56,636 nucleotides of DNA, taken from positions 1 to 56,636 of the forward strand of contig NZ_JANJTL010000137.1 in NCBI RefSeq assembly GCF_024711105.1, in the 5' to 3' direction. Positions 1-8,710 of this stretch are shown here, piece by piece. The position numbers and the translations under genes are program-made. The notes beneath the pieces are model-generated. The model saw only the letters and a program-made list of their open reading frames with translations, did no database searches and was not told where the DNA came from. Origin of the DNA: Brevundimonas sp. (GTDB lineage Bacteria; Pseudomonadota; Alphaproteobacteria; Caulobacterales; Caulobacteraceae). The first letter of the stretch is position 1, and every line of letters begins with the position of its first letter.

Positions 1-384
<384 letters not shown>

Positions 385-641
385 GTTGACATTGACTCCA
401 GATCATCGGCCCGAAGGCCGGTTGCGTTCTGGTTTGCATAGTTTCTTGACGAGTTCCCACAAACGCCGATCCGAAGATCGGTATTCATGGTGTCTTCAAG
501 AGACCGCAAGTTCGTCAGTGTCGAGATGGCTCGAAGCCATCGCCAGGACACCGCCGCCTGCGTTTCTCTTTCCAAATCAACGATGTCAAAGACCGAAACC
601 ACCGGAGTGGCCCCACCCGTTTAACGCCCGGTGGCCGGCGG
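385..641 (-). other. rRNA operon leader with UUCG hairpins and a boxA-like element
   Basis: This is the transcribed leader between the mapped promoter and 16S. Three perfect stem-loops are visible on the transcribed strand. The first has CGGCC arms (407-411 and 416-420) and the second CCGATC arms (466-471 and 476-481), both around UUCG tetraloops. The third has GATGGCT arms (525-531 and 535-541) around UCG. A fourth, imperfect one lies at about 489-505. At 583-594 the minus strand reads GGTCTTTGACAT, which resembles the boxA antitermination element of E. coli rrn leaders (TGCTCTTTAACA). Hairpins of this kind usually take part in pre-16S processing. No protein-coding gene is supported here; open frames across it are incidental. 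Confidence 0.6.
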
Positions 642-699
642 AGGCGGCGATTTAGTCGCCGCCGATTTCGAAGTCAACCGGCTGTTTCCAGCTTTTTTT
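641..699 (-). promoter_or_regulatory. rRNA operon promoter with upstream A-tract
   Basis: On the minus strand there is a -35 box TTGACT (complement at 672-677), a spacer of exactly 17 bp, and a -10 box TAAATC (complement at 649-654), followed by a GC-rich discriminator. A run of seven A (complement at 693-699) lies about 52-58 bp upstream of the inferred start, where an UP element would bind the RNA polymerase alpha subunit. Transcription would start near 641, about 257 nt before mature 16S. The GC-rich discriminator is typical of stringently controlled promoters. Confidence 0.7.
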
Positions 700-811
700 G
701 CGGCCCTCGATCCGGAGATCGTTAGACACAAAAAGATCGCTTGGGCCTCCCAGGGGTTGCCCCGTACGGTCAAGCGATTCGATTGAAGCGCGGAAGATAT
801 GTTCGGCCGGC

Positions 812-836
812 GGGAAAAGCAAGAGCCTTTCGGCTC
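812..836 (-). terminator. probable intrinsic terminator of the CBS-pair gene
   Basis: On the minus strand a GAGCC-GAAA-GGCTC hairpin (823-836) is followed by TTGCTTTTCCC, a moderately U-rich tail. It lies about 115 nt downstream of the CBS-pair gene and upstream of the rRNA promoter, so it would insulate the rRNA promoter from read-through. The stem is only 5 bp, hence the moderate confidence. Confidence 0.45.
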
Positions 837-952
837 CGGTTCTTCGTGTCGCCGCCCGTCTCCGAGCGAGGCGGCGATATACGGGCGCGCTCTGGCGGAC
901 GCAAGCGCCAAATGACTCTTTCGGCGGCTTTTTCGCCTACCGCGGGTCCGGC

Positions 953-1381
953 TCAACCCGCTCCGATATAGGCCTTCATGCTCTCGGCCTCGAAGGTGGC
1001 TTCGGCGATGCGCGTCTTGACCAGGTCGCCGATCGAAACGACGCCGACCAGCCGCTTGTCCTGGAGCACGGGCAGGTGGCGGATCCGGCGGTCGGTCATC
1101 CGCTCCATCAGGGTGTCGACCGTTTCGGTGGGCTCGGCGAAGACGACATCGGCGGTCATGTACGACGACACCGGCCTGGCCAGGGCCGATTGCCCGTCGC
1201 GCGCCACCGCCCGAACCAGGTCCCGCTCCGACAGGATGCCGACCACCCGATCGCCCTCGCAGATCACCAGGGCGCCGATCCGCTTGTCGTCGAGCTGGCG
1301 GGCCGTGTCGCCGAGCGTGTCGCCGGGCGCCGCCCGGAAAACGTCGGAGCCCTTGTCCTTCAGGATTTCGGCGATGAGCAT
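953..1381 (-). CDS. CBS-domain-pair protein
   Basis: A 142-residue protein made almost entirely of two CBS domains (about residues 8-65 and 75-132). CBS pairs bind adenosine nucleotides or related ligands and report energy or redox state. Stand-alone CBS-pair proteins of this size are common in alphaproteobacteria, and their partners are mostly unknown. The motif GILSERDLVRA closes the first domain and VGVVSIGDLVK the second. The ATG at 1381 is preferred because AAAGGAGG lies just upstream; the open frame continues to 1630, but that extension overlaps the rhomboid gene and looks non-coding. It is convergent with nothing and is transcribed toward the rRNA operon. Family assignment is firm; the function is not known. 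Confidence 0.9.
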   Translation of the reverse strand: MLIAEILKDKGSDVFRAAPGDTLGDTARQLDDKRIGALVICEGDRVVGILSERDLVRAVARDGQSALARPVSSYMTADVVFAEPTETVDTLMERMTDRRIRHLPVLQDKRLVGVVSIGDLVKTRIAEATFEAESMKAYIGAG

Positions 1382-1445
1382 GGCCAGACCTCCTTTAAGG
1401 AGAACACCGTCGCTCAATCCCGGGTTCGACGCAAATCCTGTCCGC

Positions 1446-2228
1446 CTAACGGGGGCCCCACGGACCTGACCGCGCGTCGGACGGCGGAGGCGCCTCGAAA
1501 GGGTCGGCCGGCTGCGGCGTGTCTCGCGAGCCGAATAGCCTGAGCCATGGCCCGACCAGCACCAGACCGGCCACGAGTCCCAGGATGTGGGCATCCCAGG
1601 CCACGCCTCGAACGCCGGTGCCCGGATCATAGCCGATCAGGCCGATGATCAGGTTGGCCCCGACCCACGCACCCGCGACGGTCAGGGTCCGGCGCGCGAA
1701 CAGCGGCTGCAGCCGTCCGTCCGGCGTCATCAGCCGCGTCGCCGCTCCGATCAGGCCGAAGACAGCCCCGGACGCGCCCACCAGGCTCACCGGCGCATTC
1801 ATGTGCAACAGCGCGTGGCCGACGCCGGCGAAGACGCCGCACAGCAGAAAGAAGCCCAGGAACGCCAGCGCCCCGCCAAGGCGTTCGCCGAGCTTGCGCG
1901 CCAGGGGCGCGCCGAAGGCCAGCACCCCGATCGCGTTCATGCCCACGTGTCCCCAGCCGTCGTGCACCCCCATGTGGGTCAGGACGCCTTGCCACCGGCC
2001 GTCGGCCAGGTCGGATGGGACCAGGCCGTATCGTGTCCCCCAGGCCTCGACGCCGCCCATGCGAGATTCGAGCAGGTAGAGGCCGACCAGGATCAGCGCC
2101 ACGGTCACGATCGGCCACGGCGCGTTGAACGCCTTTTCCCTCTGCGGAGCTTCCAAGCCTTCGGGCGCCTTTCGGATGAGGTTAGCGAATCTCAAACGCT
2201 TCTTAAGAACCTTGACCCACTTTGGCAC
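1446..2228 (-). CDS. rhomboid family intramembrane serine protease
   Basis: A 260-residue polytopic membrane protein with at least six hydrophobic segments. The rhomboid signature is complete: HxxxN in the second core helix (GHVGMNAIG), the catalytic serine in GASGAVFG (Ser153) and the catalytic histidine in WDAHILG (His214). Rhomboids cleave transmembrane segments within the bilayer; the substrate cannot be told from sequence. The N terminus is basic and cytoplasmic. The start is a GTG at 2228 and is not strongly fixed; the region before the first helix (about residue 38) could be shorter. Its 5' end faces the CsgG-like lipoprotein gene across a short divergent spacer of about 50 bp. Confidence 0.9.
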   Translation of the reverse strand: MPKWVKVLKKRLRFANLIRKAPEGLEAPQREKAFNAPWPIVTVALILVGLYLLESRMGGVEAWGTRYGLVPSDLADGRWQGVLTHMGVHDGWGHVGMNAIGVLAFGAPLARKLGERLGGALAFLGFFLLCGVFAGVGHALLHMNAPVSLVGASGAVFGLIGAATRLMTPDGRLQPLFARRTLTVAGAWVGANLIIGLIGYDPGTGVRGVAWDAHILGLVAGLVLVGPWLRLFGSRDTPQPADPFEAPPPSDARSGPWGPR

Positions 2229-2278
2229 GCATCTAGGCGCCCAAGGTGTGCGCCGAAAGACGTCAGGACCGGTTCCGG

Positions 2279-3298
2279 ATGATTCGACTGAGCGCTCTCA
2301 ACAAGGTCCGGACCGTGGCGGTGGTCGCCGCGGCCGGCCTCGCGGCCGCCGCGTGCACGTCCCCGGTGGCCGGTTCGCGCGGCATGTACGCCCAGCCGAT
2401 CGGCTCGGCGCCCGTGATCGCCAATCCGACCCCCTATTCGCCCGCCCTGTACTGCCTGGCGGACTGGGCCCGGGCCAACGGCCGGCCCTCGCCGCGAATC
2501 GCGGTCGGCCGCATCGCCGATTACACCGGCCAGGTCGGCGAGAACGGCCGGGTGATCACCCAGGGCGCCTCGCTCATGGCCATCACCGCGCTGGGCAAGG
2601 CGGGCGCGCGCCAGGTCGAGCGCTATGACACCTCCGTCTCCGAGATGGAGATGCGCTATTCCGGCGCCATGATCCTGGGCGAGGGCGAGGCCGAGACCCC
2701 GGGCGGCCCAGCCGAACCGCGCCGGCTGATCGCCGGCTCGGTGCCCGGCTCGGACTACGTCATCCAGGGCGGCGTCACCGAGGTCAATTTCAACATCCGC
2801 AACACCGGCGCCGAGGTCGGCGGCCAGAACGCCGGTCAGGACGATCCCTCCACCGGCGGCCTGTTCCAGCTCCGCTGGGCGGTCATGAACGTGGCGCTTG
2901 ACCTGCGCGTCGTCGACACCCGCACCCAGGAGATCGTCGACGTCATCTCCTATCAGAAGCAGCTGATCGGGCGCGAAGTCTCGCTCGGCGTGTTCGACTT
3001 CCTGAACGGCAACACCTTTGACCTGTCGGCGGGAACCAGCGGCCATGAGCCGGTCCAGCTGGCGGTGCGGGCCCTGGTCGAGCGCGCCGTGCTCGAGATC
3101 ATGGCCAACCTCTATGGCGCGCCGGGGCCGGAGGCCTGCCTGGCGGTGTCGGGCGACCCCCTGTTCGGCACGGTCGGCCCGACCGGCGGCTACTATCCGG
3201 CCTATGACAACATCGGGACCAACAACGCGGGCAGCCGCGCCGACCCGTCGCGCTGGCACGACCGCCGCGACCGCGACGTCCGGGGCAGCCGCTACTAG
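2279..3298 (+). CDS. CsgG/HfaB-family outer-membrane lipoprotein
   Basis: A 339-residue lipoprotein. The N terminus is a classic signal peptide ending in the lipobox AAAAC (Cys at about residue 26), followed by a CsgG-type domain: the segment RIAVGRIADYTGQ, the central beta-rich part with SDYVIQGGVTEVNFN, and LDLRVVDTRTQEIVDV are typical. CsgG forms the outer-membrane secretion pore for curli, and HfaB in Caulobacter is the homologue needed to anchor the holdfast. No hfaA, hfaD or curli subunit gene lies nearby, so HfaB function is only a possibility. The ATG at 2279 is chosen because it starts the signal peptide; an ATG at 2246 would add 11 polar residues. The C-terminal tail (about residues 300-339) is polar and Arg/Asp-rich. 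Confidence 0.8.
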   Translation: MIRLSALNKVRTVAVVAAAGLAAAACTSPVAGSRGMYAQPIGSAPVIANPTPYSPALYCLADWARANGRPSPRIAVGRIADYTGQVGENGRVITQGASLMAITALGKAGARQVERYDTSVSEMEMRYSGAMILGEGEAETPGGPAEPRRLIAGSVPGSDYVIQGGVTEVNFNIRNTGAEVGGQNAGQDDPSTGGLFQLRWAVMNVALDLRVVDTRTQEIVDVISYQKQLIGREVSLGVFDFLNGNTFDLSAGTSGHEPVQLAVRALVERAVLEIMANLYGAPGPEACLAVSGDPLFGTVGPTGGYYPAYDNIGTNNAGSRADPSRWHDRRDRDVRGSRY

Positions 3299-3301
3299 GG
3301 C

Positions 3302-3835
3302 CTAATCCAGCGCCCCGATGCCGGGCAGGCCGCGCATGCGGCCGGCCGAATCGAGCCCGTAGCCAACCAGATAGCGGCCCGGCGCCTCCCAGCCGACGAA
3401 GTCCGGCGTGATCGCCCGCGGCTCCGGCCAGGGCTTGCGGGCGAAGACGGCGGTCAGGACCCCGGAAGCCCCACGCGTCTTCAGGTGCTCGGCCGCGAAC
3501 GCCATGGTCAGCCCGGTGTCGAACACGTCGTCCAGCAGCAGAACCTGCCGGCCGGTCAGGTCCCTCTGGGTGTCGGCGCGGATCTCGACCCGGCCCTTGC
3601 TCTGCTGTTCGTCGCCGTAGGAGGCCAGCCACAGGGCCTCGAACCGCACCAGCCGTCCACGCCGGGCCAGCGCCCGGGTCAGGTCCGCGGCGAACCAGAT
3701 GCCGCCGGTCAGCAGGCAGACGGCCACCGTGTCGTCGGTCACGCGCGGGGCGATCTCGGCCGCCATGCGGTCGATCCGCTGGGCGATCTCGGTTTCGGAA
3801 AGCAGGATTTCGGGGGTCGGGAGGGGCTCAGCCAT
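3302..3835 (-). CDS. hpt: hypoxanthine phosphoribosyltransferase
   Basis: A 177-residue type I phosphoribosyltransferase. The PRPP-binding loop is [14 protein letters not shown] (about residues 96-109), with the two acidic residues and Thr-Gly expected of purine PRTases. The early [14 protein letters not shown] segment is the pyrophosphate-binding loop. The enzyme salvages hypoxanthine (and probably guanine) with PRPP to IMP or GMP in the cytoplasm. Its start overlaps the 3' end of the zinc-ribbon gene by 8 bp, so the two are very likely translated from one mRNA. The stop is 4 bp from the convergent CsgG-like gene. Confidence 0.9.
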   Translation of the reverse strand: MAEPLPTPEILLSETEIAQRIDRMAAEIAPRVTDDTVAVCLLTGGIWFAADLTRALARRGRLVRFEALWLASYGDEQQSKGRVEIRADTQRDLTGRQVLLLDDVFDTGLTMAFAAEHLKTRGASGVLTAVFARKPWPEPRAITPDFVGWEAPGRYLVGYGLDSAGRMRGLPGIGALD

Positions 3836-4721
3836 GCCCGGCGGTGGATACCGCCTCGGCGTCTTCGCTGTCGAGGGCGTGCGCTTCCTCGACCGGCAGG
3901 GGCTCGGCTTCCGGGATCGGGCCGTGGTCGACGTCCAGCGCCGGCCTCAGGCCCGGATCGGCCTCTTCGGCGTGCTCCGCTGCTTCCGAGGGCGCGTCCC
4001 GGGCCGGCAGGGCCGGGGGCGCCGTGCGCCGCAGCTCCGGCGCGAAGGCCAGGTCGACGTCCGCGCCATGGCCGCGCGGATCGGGAATGGTGGCGCTGAG
4101 ATAGAGGACATGACCCGGCGCGATGGGCTCGGCCGGCGGTTGCACGATGCGGGTGTCGATCCGGCCGCCCTCCCCGTTCAGCAGGGCGACGCGCACGGGC
4201 GGCGCGCGGCGCGGCTCGGCGCGCACGTTGCGGACACGGAAGGTCACCTCCACGGCGCCGGAACCCGGCGGCCCCGCACGGGCCACCACCTCCTCGAACT
4301 CCAGCCCGGTAACGTTCACCGGCAGGCCCACCGCCGCATAGGCCGCGGCCGCGCGCGGCACGGCCTCCACCACATCGACCCGGAACAGATAGGCCGAGCC
4401 GATCAGCCCCAGGCCGACCGCGCCCATGAAGGCCCAGACCGCGCCGTGCACGATGGCCTTCTTCAGGCGGCGCTGTTCCTCGGCGCGGGCGCGCAGGACC
4501 TTGGGCAGTTCGGGGCCGGTCAGGGGCGCCTCGGGCGTCAGCGGCTCGCTGGCCATGCCGATGGCTCCGACCTCGGGATCGGCCACCAGCTCCAGCGTCT
4601 CTTCGCCCTCGGCCCGCCAGGCATGGCCGCACGACGTGCAGCGCACGGTCCGGCCGTTCGGCCCCACCGCCTGGTCGGGAACGAAATAGCGTGTGGAACA
4701 GTCGGGACAGGAAAGTATCAT
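3828..4721 (-). CDS. MJ0042-type zinc-ribbon membrane protein (DUF3426-like)
   Basis: A 297-residue protein. The first 40 residues form a zinc ribbon with two CxxC pairs ([11 protein letters not shown] and CTSCGHAW), followed by a linker, one transmembrane helix (about residues 95-117) and a periplasmic domain of the DUF3426 type (about 120-235). A proline/glutamate-rich acidic tail follows. Proteins of this plan are widespread in proteobacteria but have no agreed function. The ATG at 4721 places the zinc ribbon at the very N terminus, as in homologues. It is divergent from ftsE (51 bp) and overlaps hpt. Confidence 0.8.
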   Translation of the reverse strand: MILSCPDCSTRYFVPDQAVGPNGRTVRCTSCGHAWRAEGEETLELVADPEVGAIGMASEPLTPEAPLTGPELPKVLRARAEEQRRLKKAIVHGAVWAFMGAVGLGLIGSAYLFRVDVVEAVPRAAAAYAAVGLPVNVTGLEFEEVVARAGPPGSGAVEVTFRVRNVRAEPRRAPPVRVALLNGEGGRIDTRIVQPPAEPIAPGHVLYLSATIPDPRGHGADVDLAFAPELRRTAPPALPARDAPSEAAEHAEEADPGLRPALDVDHGPIPEAEPLPVEEAHALDSEDAEAVSTAGHG

Positions 4722-4772
4722 GTGCGGACAGGCGTGCTCACGCCTGCTCTCCCCGAGATCGTCCGTCCCGTC

Positions 4773-5471
4773 ATGTCCGCCCAAGCCGTCGCGCCCACGA
4801 GCCCCGCCGTCCGTTTCGACTCCGTGGCCTTCCGCTATGGCGGTGAGGGGCCGGAAGTGCTGAGGGATGTCGCGTTTACCTTGCCGAGCGGCTCTTTCCA
4901 CTTCCTTACCGGCCCGTCCGGCGCCGGCAAGAGTTCGCTGCTGAAGCTGATTTATCTCGGCGCCCGGGCCACTTCGGGCTCGGTGGAGGTGTTCGGTCGC
5001 GACACCGCGCGAATCGGGGCGGCCGAGCGCGCCCATCTTCGCCGCCGAATGGGCGTGGTGTTCCACGACTTTCGCCTGGTCGATCATCTCAGCGCATTCG
5101 ACAACGTCGCCCTGCCGCTGCGCGTCGCCGGCCAGAAGCCGCGCGCCTATCAGGAGGATGTCAGCGAACTCCTCGCCTGGGTCGGGCTGGCCGCCCGGGC
5201 CGACAGCCTCCCGCCCGCCCTCTCGGCCGGCGAGAAGCAGCGGCTGGCCATCGCCCGCGCCGTGGTCGCCCGGCCCTGGCTGATCCTGGCCGACGAGCCG
5301 ACCGGCGCCGTCGACCACGACATGGCCCTGCGCATCCTCAAGCTGTTCGTGGAGCTGAACCGGCTGGGCGCGACCGTCCTGATCGCCACCCACGACCGCG
5401 AACTGGTGGGCCGCTCGGGCATCCCTGAACTGCGGCTTGAGCACGGCCGCCTGACCCGGAATGCCGCATGA
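4773..5471 (+). CDS. ftsE: cell-division ATP-binding protein FtsE
   Basis: A 232-residue ABC ATPase. Visible motifs are Walker [10 protein letters not shown], the Q-loop replaced by [13 protein letters not shown] as in FtsE proteins, the signature [14 protein letters not shown], Walker B LILADEP and the H-loop ATHD. FtsE works with the membrane protein FtsX at the division septum, where the pair activates peptidoglycan hydrolases. The ATG at 4773 gives the usual length. It overlaps ftsX by 4 bp (ATGA), so the pair is translationally coupled. Confidence 0.95.
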   Translation: MSAQAVAPTSPAVRFDSVAFRYGGEGPEVLRDVAFTLPSGSFHFLTGPSGAGKSSLLKLIYLGARATSGSVEVFGRDTARIGAAERAHLRRRMGVVFHDFRLVDHLSAFDNVALPLRVAGQKPRAYQEDVSELLAWVGLAARADSLPPALSAGEKQRLAIARAVVARPWLILADEPTGAVDHDMALRILKLFVELNRLGATVLIATHDRELVGRSGIPELRLEHGRLTRNAA

Positions 5472-6358
5472 GCCGAACCGCCTATCGTCCGGGCCCGCTG
5501 CTGCCCGCCCGCGACGGCCGCGACGTGGCCCTGTTCGCCGTGGTCGCCATCCTCTGCGTTCTGGCCTGCCTGGGCGCCATGGCGGCCTCGGCCTCGGACC
5601 GCGCCGCGCGCGGCTGGGTCCGCGACATCCGCTCCGAAGCCACCGTCCAGATCAGCCCCCGCCCGGACGAGACGGGCGCCCAGGCCGCCGCCCGCGCCGC
5701 CGAGGTCCTGTCGGGCGTTCCGGGCGTCACCGAGGCCGCGGCCCTCGAGAGCGAGCGGGCCGAGGCCCTTCTGCGCCCCTGGCTGGGCGAGGCGGTGCTC
5801 CAGGACCTGCCCCTGCCCCATCTGGTGACCATCCGGCTCGATCCCGACGCCCCGGCCCGGCCCGAGGCGCTGAACCGGGCCCTGGCCGAGGCCGGGCTGG
5901 AGGGCCGCGTCGACGATCATTCCGTCTGGCTGGCCGACGTGGAGCGCGCCGCCCTGACCGCCACGATCGGCGCGGTCGTGCTCGGCCTGCTCGCGGCCCT
6001 GGCCGCCGCCGCCGCCGTGGTCTTCGCCAGCCGGGCGGGCCTGGCCGCGCGCCGGGGCCTGATCGCCACGCTCAGTCTGGCCGGGGCCACCGACGACTTC
6101 ATCGCAGGCCTGTTCCAGGCCCGCTTCGCCTGGCTGGCGGCCGTGGCCGGCGCCGCCGGCGCCCTGGTCGCCTGCGCGGTCGCAGCCGTGCTGATCCTGA
6201 TCGGCGGCGGCGACGGCTTCACCCCCGCCCTGCCGCTCGCCTGGAGCGACCTTCTGATCACGGCGCCCGCCCCACTGATCCTGGCCGGCTTGGCGGCGGT
6301 GGCGGCGCGATTTACCGTAGCGGGGCTGTTGCGCGACGGCGCGGACCTGGAGACCTGA
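5468..6358 (+). CDS. ftsX: cell-division protein FtsX (permease-like)
   Basis: A 296-residue protein with the FtsX plan: a cytoplasmic N terminus, a first helix at about 20-42, a periplasmic domain of roughly 130 residues containing the [13 protein letters not shown] segment, and three more helices at about 160-185, 215-240 and 265-285. FtsX transmits FtsE ATPase cycles to periplasmic cell-wall hydrolases. Its start overlaps ftsE, and a DUF218 protein and plsC follow without a gap, suggesting one operon. Sequence conservation is low across the family, so identification rests on topology and on the ftsE neighbour. Confidence 0.9.
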   Translation: MSRTAYRPGPLLPARDGRDVALFAVVAILCVLACLGAMAASASDRAARGWVRDIRSEATVQISPRPDETGAQAAARAAEVLSGVPGVTEAAALESERAEALLRPWLGEAVLQDLPLPHLVTIRLDPDAPARPEALNRALAEAGLEGRVDDHSVWLADVERAALTATIGAVVLGLLAALAAAAAVVFASRAGLAARRGLIATLSLAGATDDFIAGLFQARFAWLAAVAGAAGALVACAVAAVLILIGGGDGFTPALPLAWSDLLITAPAPLILAGLAAVAARFTVAGLLRDGADLET

Positions 6359-6363
6359 GCGGA

Positions 6364-7008
6364 ATGCGGTTTCTCGCCTTCCTTGTCGTCATCGCCGTGA
6401 TCTGGTTCGCGGGCCTGATGGCCTTCGCCGACCGGGTCCAGCGCTCGACGCCCGCCGTCGATCCCGGCCGCGCCGACGGCATCGTGGTGCTGACCGGCGC
6501 CTCGGACGCCCGCATCACCACCGCCATGCAGCTCCTGCTCGACGGCCGGGGCTCGCGGCTGCTGGTCTCCGGCGTGAACCGCGAGGTCCGCCGCGAGGAG
6601 CTGCGCGCCCTCACCCCCGGCCCCAACCGCCTGTTCGACTGCTGCGTCGATCTCGGCTTCGACGCCGAGGACACGCTCGGCAACGCCCAGGAGATCGCCG
6701 CCTGGACCGAGGCCAAGCGATTCGACAGCCTCATCGTGGTGACCAGCGACTACCACATGCCCCGCGCCCTGCTCGAGATCCGCGGCCTGATGCGCGACGC
6801 CGAGCTGATCCCCTATCCGGTCGAGACGCCGTCGCTCGACACCGAGGACTGGTGGCGCTCGGGCCAGGGCATGCGGCGCATGACGCTCGAATACTCCAAA
6901 TACCTCGTGGTCCTGGTCCGCGAGGCGGTGCTGCGGCTCTTCCCGGAGCAGCGCGACGAGGCCGCGGCCGCCCAGGGCGCGGCGACCAAGGCGGCCGTGA
7001 ATGCTTGA
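6364..7008 (+). CDS. DUF218/YdcF-like membrane-anchored protein
   Basis: A 214-residue protein with one N-terminal transmembrane anchor (about residues 3-20) and a DUF218 domain. The family motifs are DGIVVLTGASDARI, the central DTLGNAQEIAAW and the VVTSDYHMPRAL segment containing the conserved histidine. DUF218 proteins (E. coli YdcF, SanA, ElyC) are linked to envelope integrity and peptidoglycan precursor metabolism; the reaction is not settled. The start at 6364 lies 5 bp after ftsX, and its 3' end overlaps plsC by 8 bp, so it is an inner gene of the ftsE-ftsX-plsC operon. Confidence 0.85.
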   Translation: MRFLAFLVVIAVIWFAGLMAFADRVQRSTPAVDPGRADGIVVLTGASDARITTAMQLLLDGRGSRLLVSGVNREVRREELRALTPGPNRLFDCCVDLGFDAEDTLGNAQEIAAWTEAKRFDSLIVVTSDYHMPRALLEIRGLMRDAELIPYPVETPSLDTEDWWRSGQGMRRMTLEYSKYLVVLVREAVLRLFPEQRDEAAAAQGAATKAAVNA

Positions 7009-7708
7009 AATCCGTAGGCTGCTGTTCGCCGCCTGGCTCTATCTGTCCATGCCGGTGGTCGCCATCGGCCTGTCACCGGCGCTGCTGCTGCCCCATCGCT
7101 ACGCCATGGGCGTCATCAAGATCTGGTCGGCGGTCGTCATGTTCGGCCTGCGCTGGATCATGGGCGTCACCGTCGAGTTCCGGGGGCTCGAGCACCGCCC
7201 GTCGGGCGCGGCCCTGGTCGCCGGCAAGCACCAGTCGATGCTGGACGTGGTCGTCCCCTTCGCCGTGCTCCCGGACCCGTGCTTCGTCTTCAAGAAGGAG
7301 CTGATGTACGCCCCGTTCCTGGGCTGGTTCGCCCTCAAGACGGGCATGCTCCCCGTCGACCGCGCCGCCCACGCCCGCGCGCTCAAGGACATGACCTCAA
7401 AGGCGCGCGACCGCCTGAAGGACGGCCGCCAGGTCATCATCTTCCCCGAAGGCACCCGCCAGCTCCCGGGCGCGGCGCCGGCCTACAAGCCCGGCGTCGC
7501 CGCCATCTACCGCGACCTCGAAGCCCCCTGCTGGCCCGTCGCCACCAACTCCGGCGAGCACTGGCCCGCCAAGGGGATCAAATTCGTCCCCGGCCACGTC
7601 GTCTTCGAGTTCCTCGAACCCATCCCCGCCGGCCTCAAACGCCCCGAGTTCATGCGCGAGATCCAGGCCAGGATCGAAGCGGCCTCGGCGCGGCTGAGCG
7701 GGGGGTGA
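7001..7708 (+). CDS. plsC: 1-acyl-sn-glycerol-3-phosphate acyltransferase
   Basis: A 235-residue membrane-associated acyltransferase that makes phosphatidic acid from lysophosphatidic acid. The catalytic HxxxxD motif is in GKHQSMLD, the substrate-binding block is IIFPEGTRQ, and an N-terminal hydrophobic stretch (about residues 8-45) anchors it. It is the last gene of the ftsE-ftsX-DUF218-plsC run and overlaps the previous gene by 8 bp. A palindromic repeat copy begins 15 bp after the stop. Confidence 0.93.
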   Translation: MLEIRRLLFAAWLYLSMPVVAIGLSPALLLPHRYAMGVIKIWSAVVMFGLRWIMGVTVEFRGLEHRPSGAALVAGKHQSMLDVVVPFAVLPDPCFVFKKELMYAPFLGWFALKTGMLPVDRAAHARALKDMTSKARDRLKDGRQVIIFPEGTRQLPGAAPAYKPGVAAIYRDLEAPCWPVATNSGEHWPAKGIKFVPGHVVFEFLEPIPAGLKRPEFMREIQARIEAASARLSGG

Positions 7709-7722
7709 GAGTGGCGGGGCTG

Positions 7723-7752
7723 AATGTCCGCTATGGGTGGAAAGCGGACATT
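7723..7752. repeat. palindromic repeat family A, copy 1 (perfect)
   Basis: Perfect 10-bp arms AATGTCCGCT (7723-7732) and AGCGGACATT (7743-7752) around the loop ATGGGTGGAA. It lies between plsC and a minus-strand orphan gene, 6 bp beyond the stop codon of the latter. The same element recurs at 8169, 8711 and 16081, always in the same orientation in this window. Confidence 0.9.
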
Positions 7753-7758
7753 GGCGCG

Positions 7759-8142
7759 CTATGTCGGCTGGAACTGAAGGGCGGCGAGGTCAACCTGCCG
7801 CAAGTCCACGGTCTCACCCGCAAGGTCGCCGTGCTGGAACCCCTCCAGCGTTGAGGGGAAGCCTCCTTCAGCCCAAAGGATGAAGTCCATCCGGTTCCCC
7901 TCTCCATGCCCGACCAGAGCCACTGAGGGGCCGTTGATCATGCTGACATCACCAAGGGGCGACCCGAGGGTCCGATCAACTTGAAACGCGGTGTAGAAGC
8001 CGTGTCCGGTGTTCTCACGTTCCACTAGGCTGGCGGTGTTGAGCAGCGTCCAGAGCGCCTCCCGCTGAGCCGCTGTGAGTTGCACTCCCGCCTCGCAGAT
8101 GAATCGGAGCGCATGGGTCTCAAGTGGAGTGAAGGGCAGCAT
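7759..8142 (-). CDS. hypothetical protein, orphan gene between repeats
   Basis: A 127-residue soluble protein that I do not recognise. It has no signal peptide or transmembrane helix and has a mixed composition, with a recognisable midsection SMINGPSVALVGHGEGNRMDFI and an acidic C terminus. The open frame is coherent from an ATG at 8142 to a stop 6 bp short of repeat copy 1; repeat copy 2 begins 26 bp before its start. G+C content looks lower than in flanking core genes. Its isolated position among repeats suggests an accessory gene. Coding status is supported by length and by a start and stop that fit neatly between the repeats. Confidence 0.6.
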   Translation of the reverse strand: MLPFTPLETHALRFICEAGVQLTAAQREALWTLLNTASLVERENTGHGFYTAFQVDRTLGSPLGDVSMINGPSVALVGHGEGNRMDFILWAEGGFPSTLEGFQHGDLAGETVDLRQVDLAALQFQPT

Positions 8143-8168
8143 AACCCACCATTAGCCCGGCTTTCGGA

Positions 8169-8194
8169 TGTCCGCTAAGGGTGGAAAGCGGACA
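8169..8194. repeat. palindromic repeat family A, copy 2
   Basis: Arms TGTCCGCT (8169-8176) and AGCGGACA (8187-8194) around AAGGGTGGAA. It sits in the divergent spacer between the two orphan genes at 7759-8142 and 8231-8665. An apparent upstream start at 8168 for the next gene is simply this repeat read as codons. Confidence 0.9.
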
Positions 8195-8230
8195 CGGCTA
8201 TCGCTGCCGAATGGGGTTTATGGTGATGCA

Positions 8231-8665
8231 ATGCTGATTTCAAAGCGAGACGCCGCGCACGCGCTTTCATCGGCAATTACTCGCTTCGGCTTAGCCTTGA
8301 GCGATTACGATGATGGTTTTCTATTAGTTGGTCGCGGATATGCCATCCAGATATTTTGGGACTGGTCGGGTGTCTCGTTCGTATACATCGACCTTAATTC
8401 CGGTGTTCGGATCGATATTCTCGAATATCTGCTCAATCGGCGGAGAGCCAAATTGAGATTTCCCGGATACGGACAGGTGGAACGTATAAGAGATCGGCAC
8501 ATGATCGCCATGTCTGCGTTCGCGGACCACTTAGTGCGGGGCGGCTCTGATATCGGAGTTGGTGAAAAGACATGGCAGGCAGAACTGCGCGAAGCACCCG
8601 ACAAAGCGCCGCCTGATATCCTTGAGCAAATTCGGCTGATGGCCCGTCACAGCGATGGCTCCTGA
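8231..8665 (+). CDS. hypothetical protein, AT-rich orphan gene between repeats
   Basis: A 144-residue protein without recognisable family. It begins MLISKRDAAHALSSAI and includes IFWDWSGVSFVYIDLNS and EYLLNRRRAKLRF; there is no signal peptide or membrane helix. Codon use is clearly unlike the neighbours, with many A/T third positions and TTA, TTG and ATA codons, so the local G+C falls well below the rest of the window, a sign of transfer. The ATG at 8231 is chosen because the upstream extension to 8168 only translates repeat copy 2. It might be a small immunity-type or phage-type protein, but nothing shows this directly. Confidence 0.65.
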   Translation: MLISKRDAAHALSSAITRFGLALSDYDDGFLLVGRGYAIQIFWDWSGVSFVYIDLNSGVRIDILEYLLNRRRAKLRFPGYGQVERIRDRHMIAMSAFADHLVRGGSDIGVGEKTWQAELREAPDKAPPDILEQIRLMARHSDGS

Positions 8666-8710
8666 GCGGAAGCCCCCAAGATCGGGATCGGTTCCCAAAA
8701 GCCGCGCTCC

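Noticed and set aside
386-971. Several short frames in the rRNA leader and promoter region
   Set aside because: They cross the rRNA promoter, boxA-like element and hairpins, and lack ribosome-binding sites and family features.
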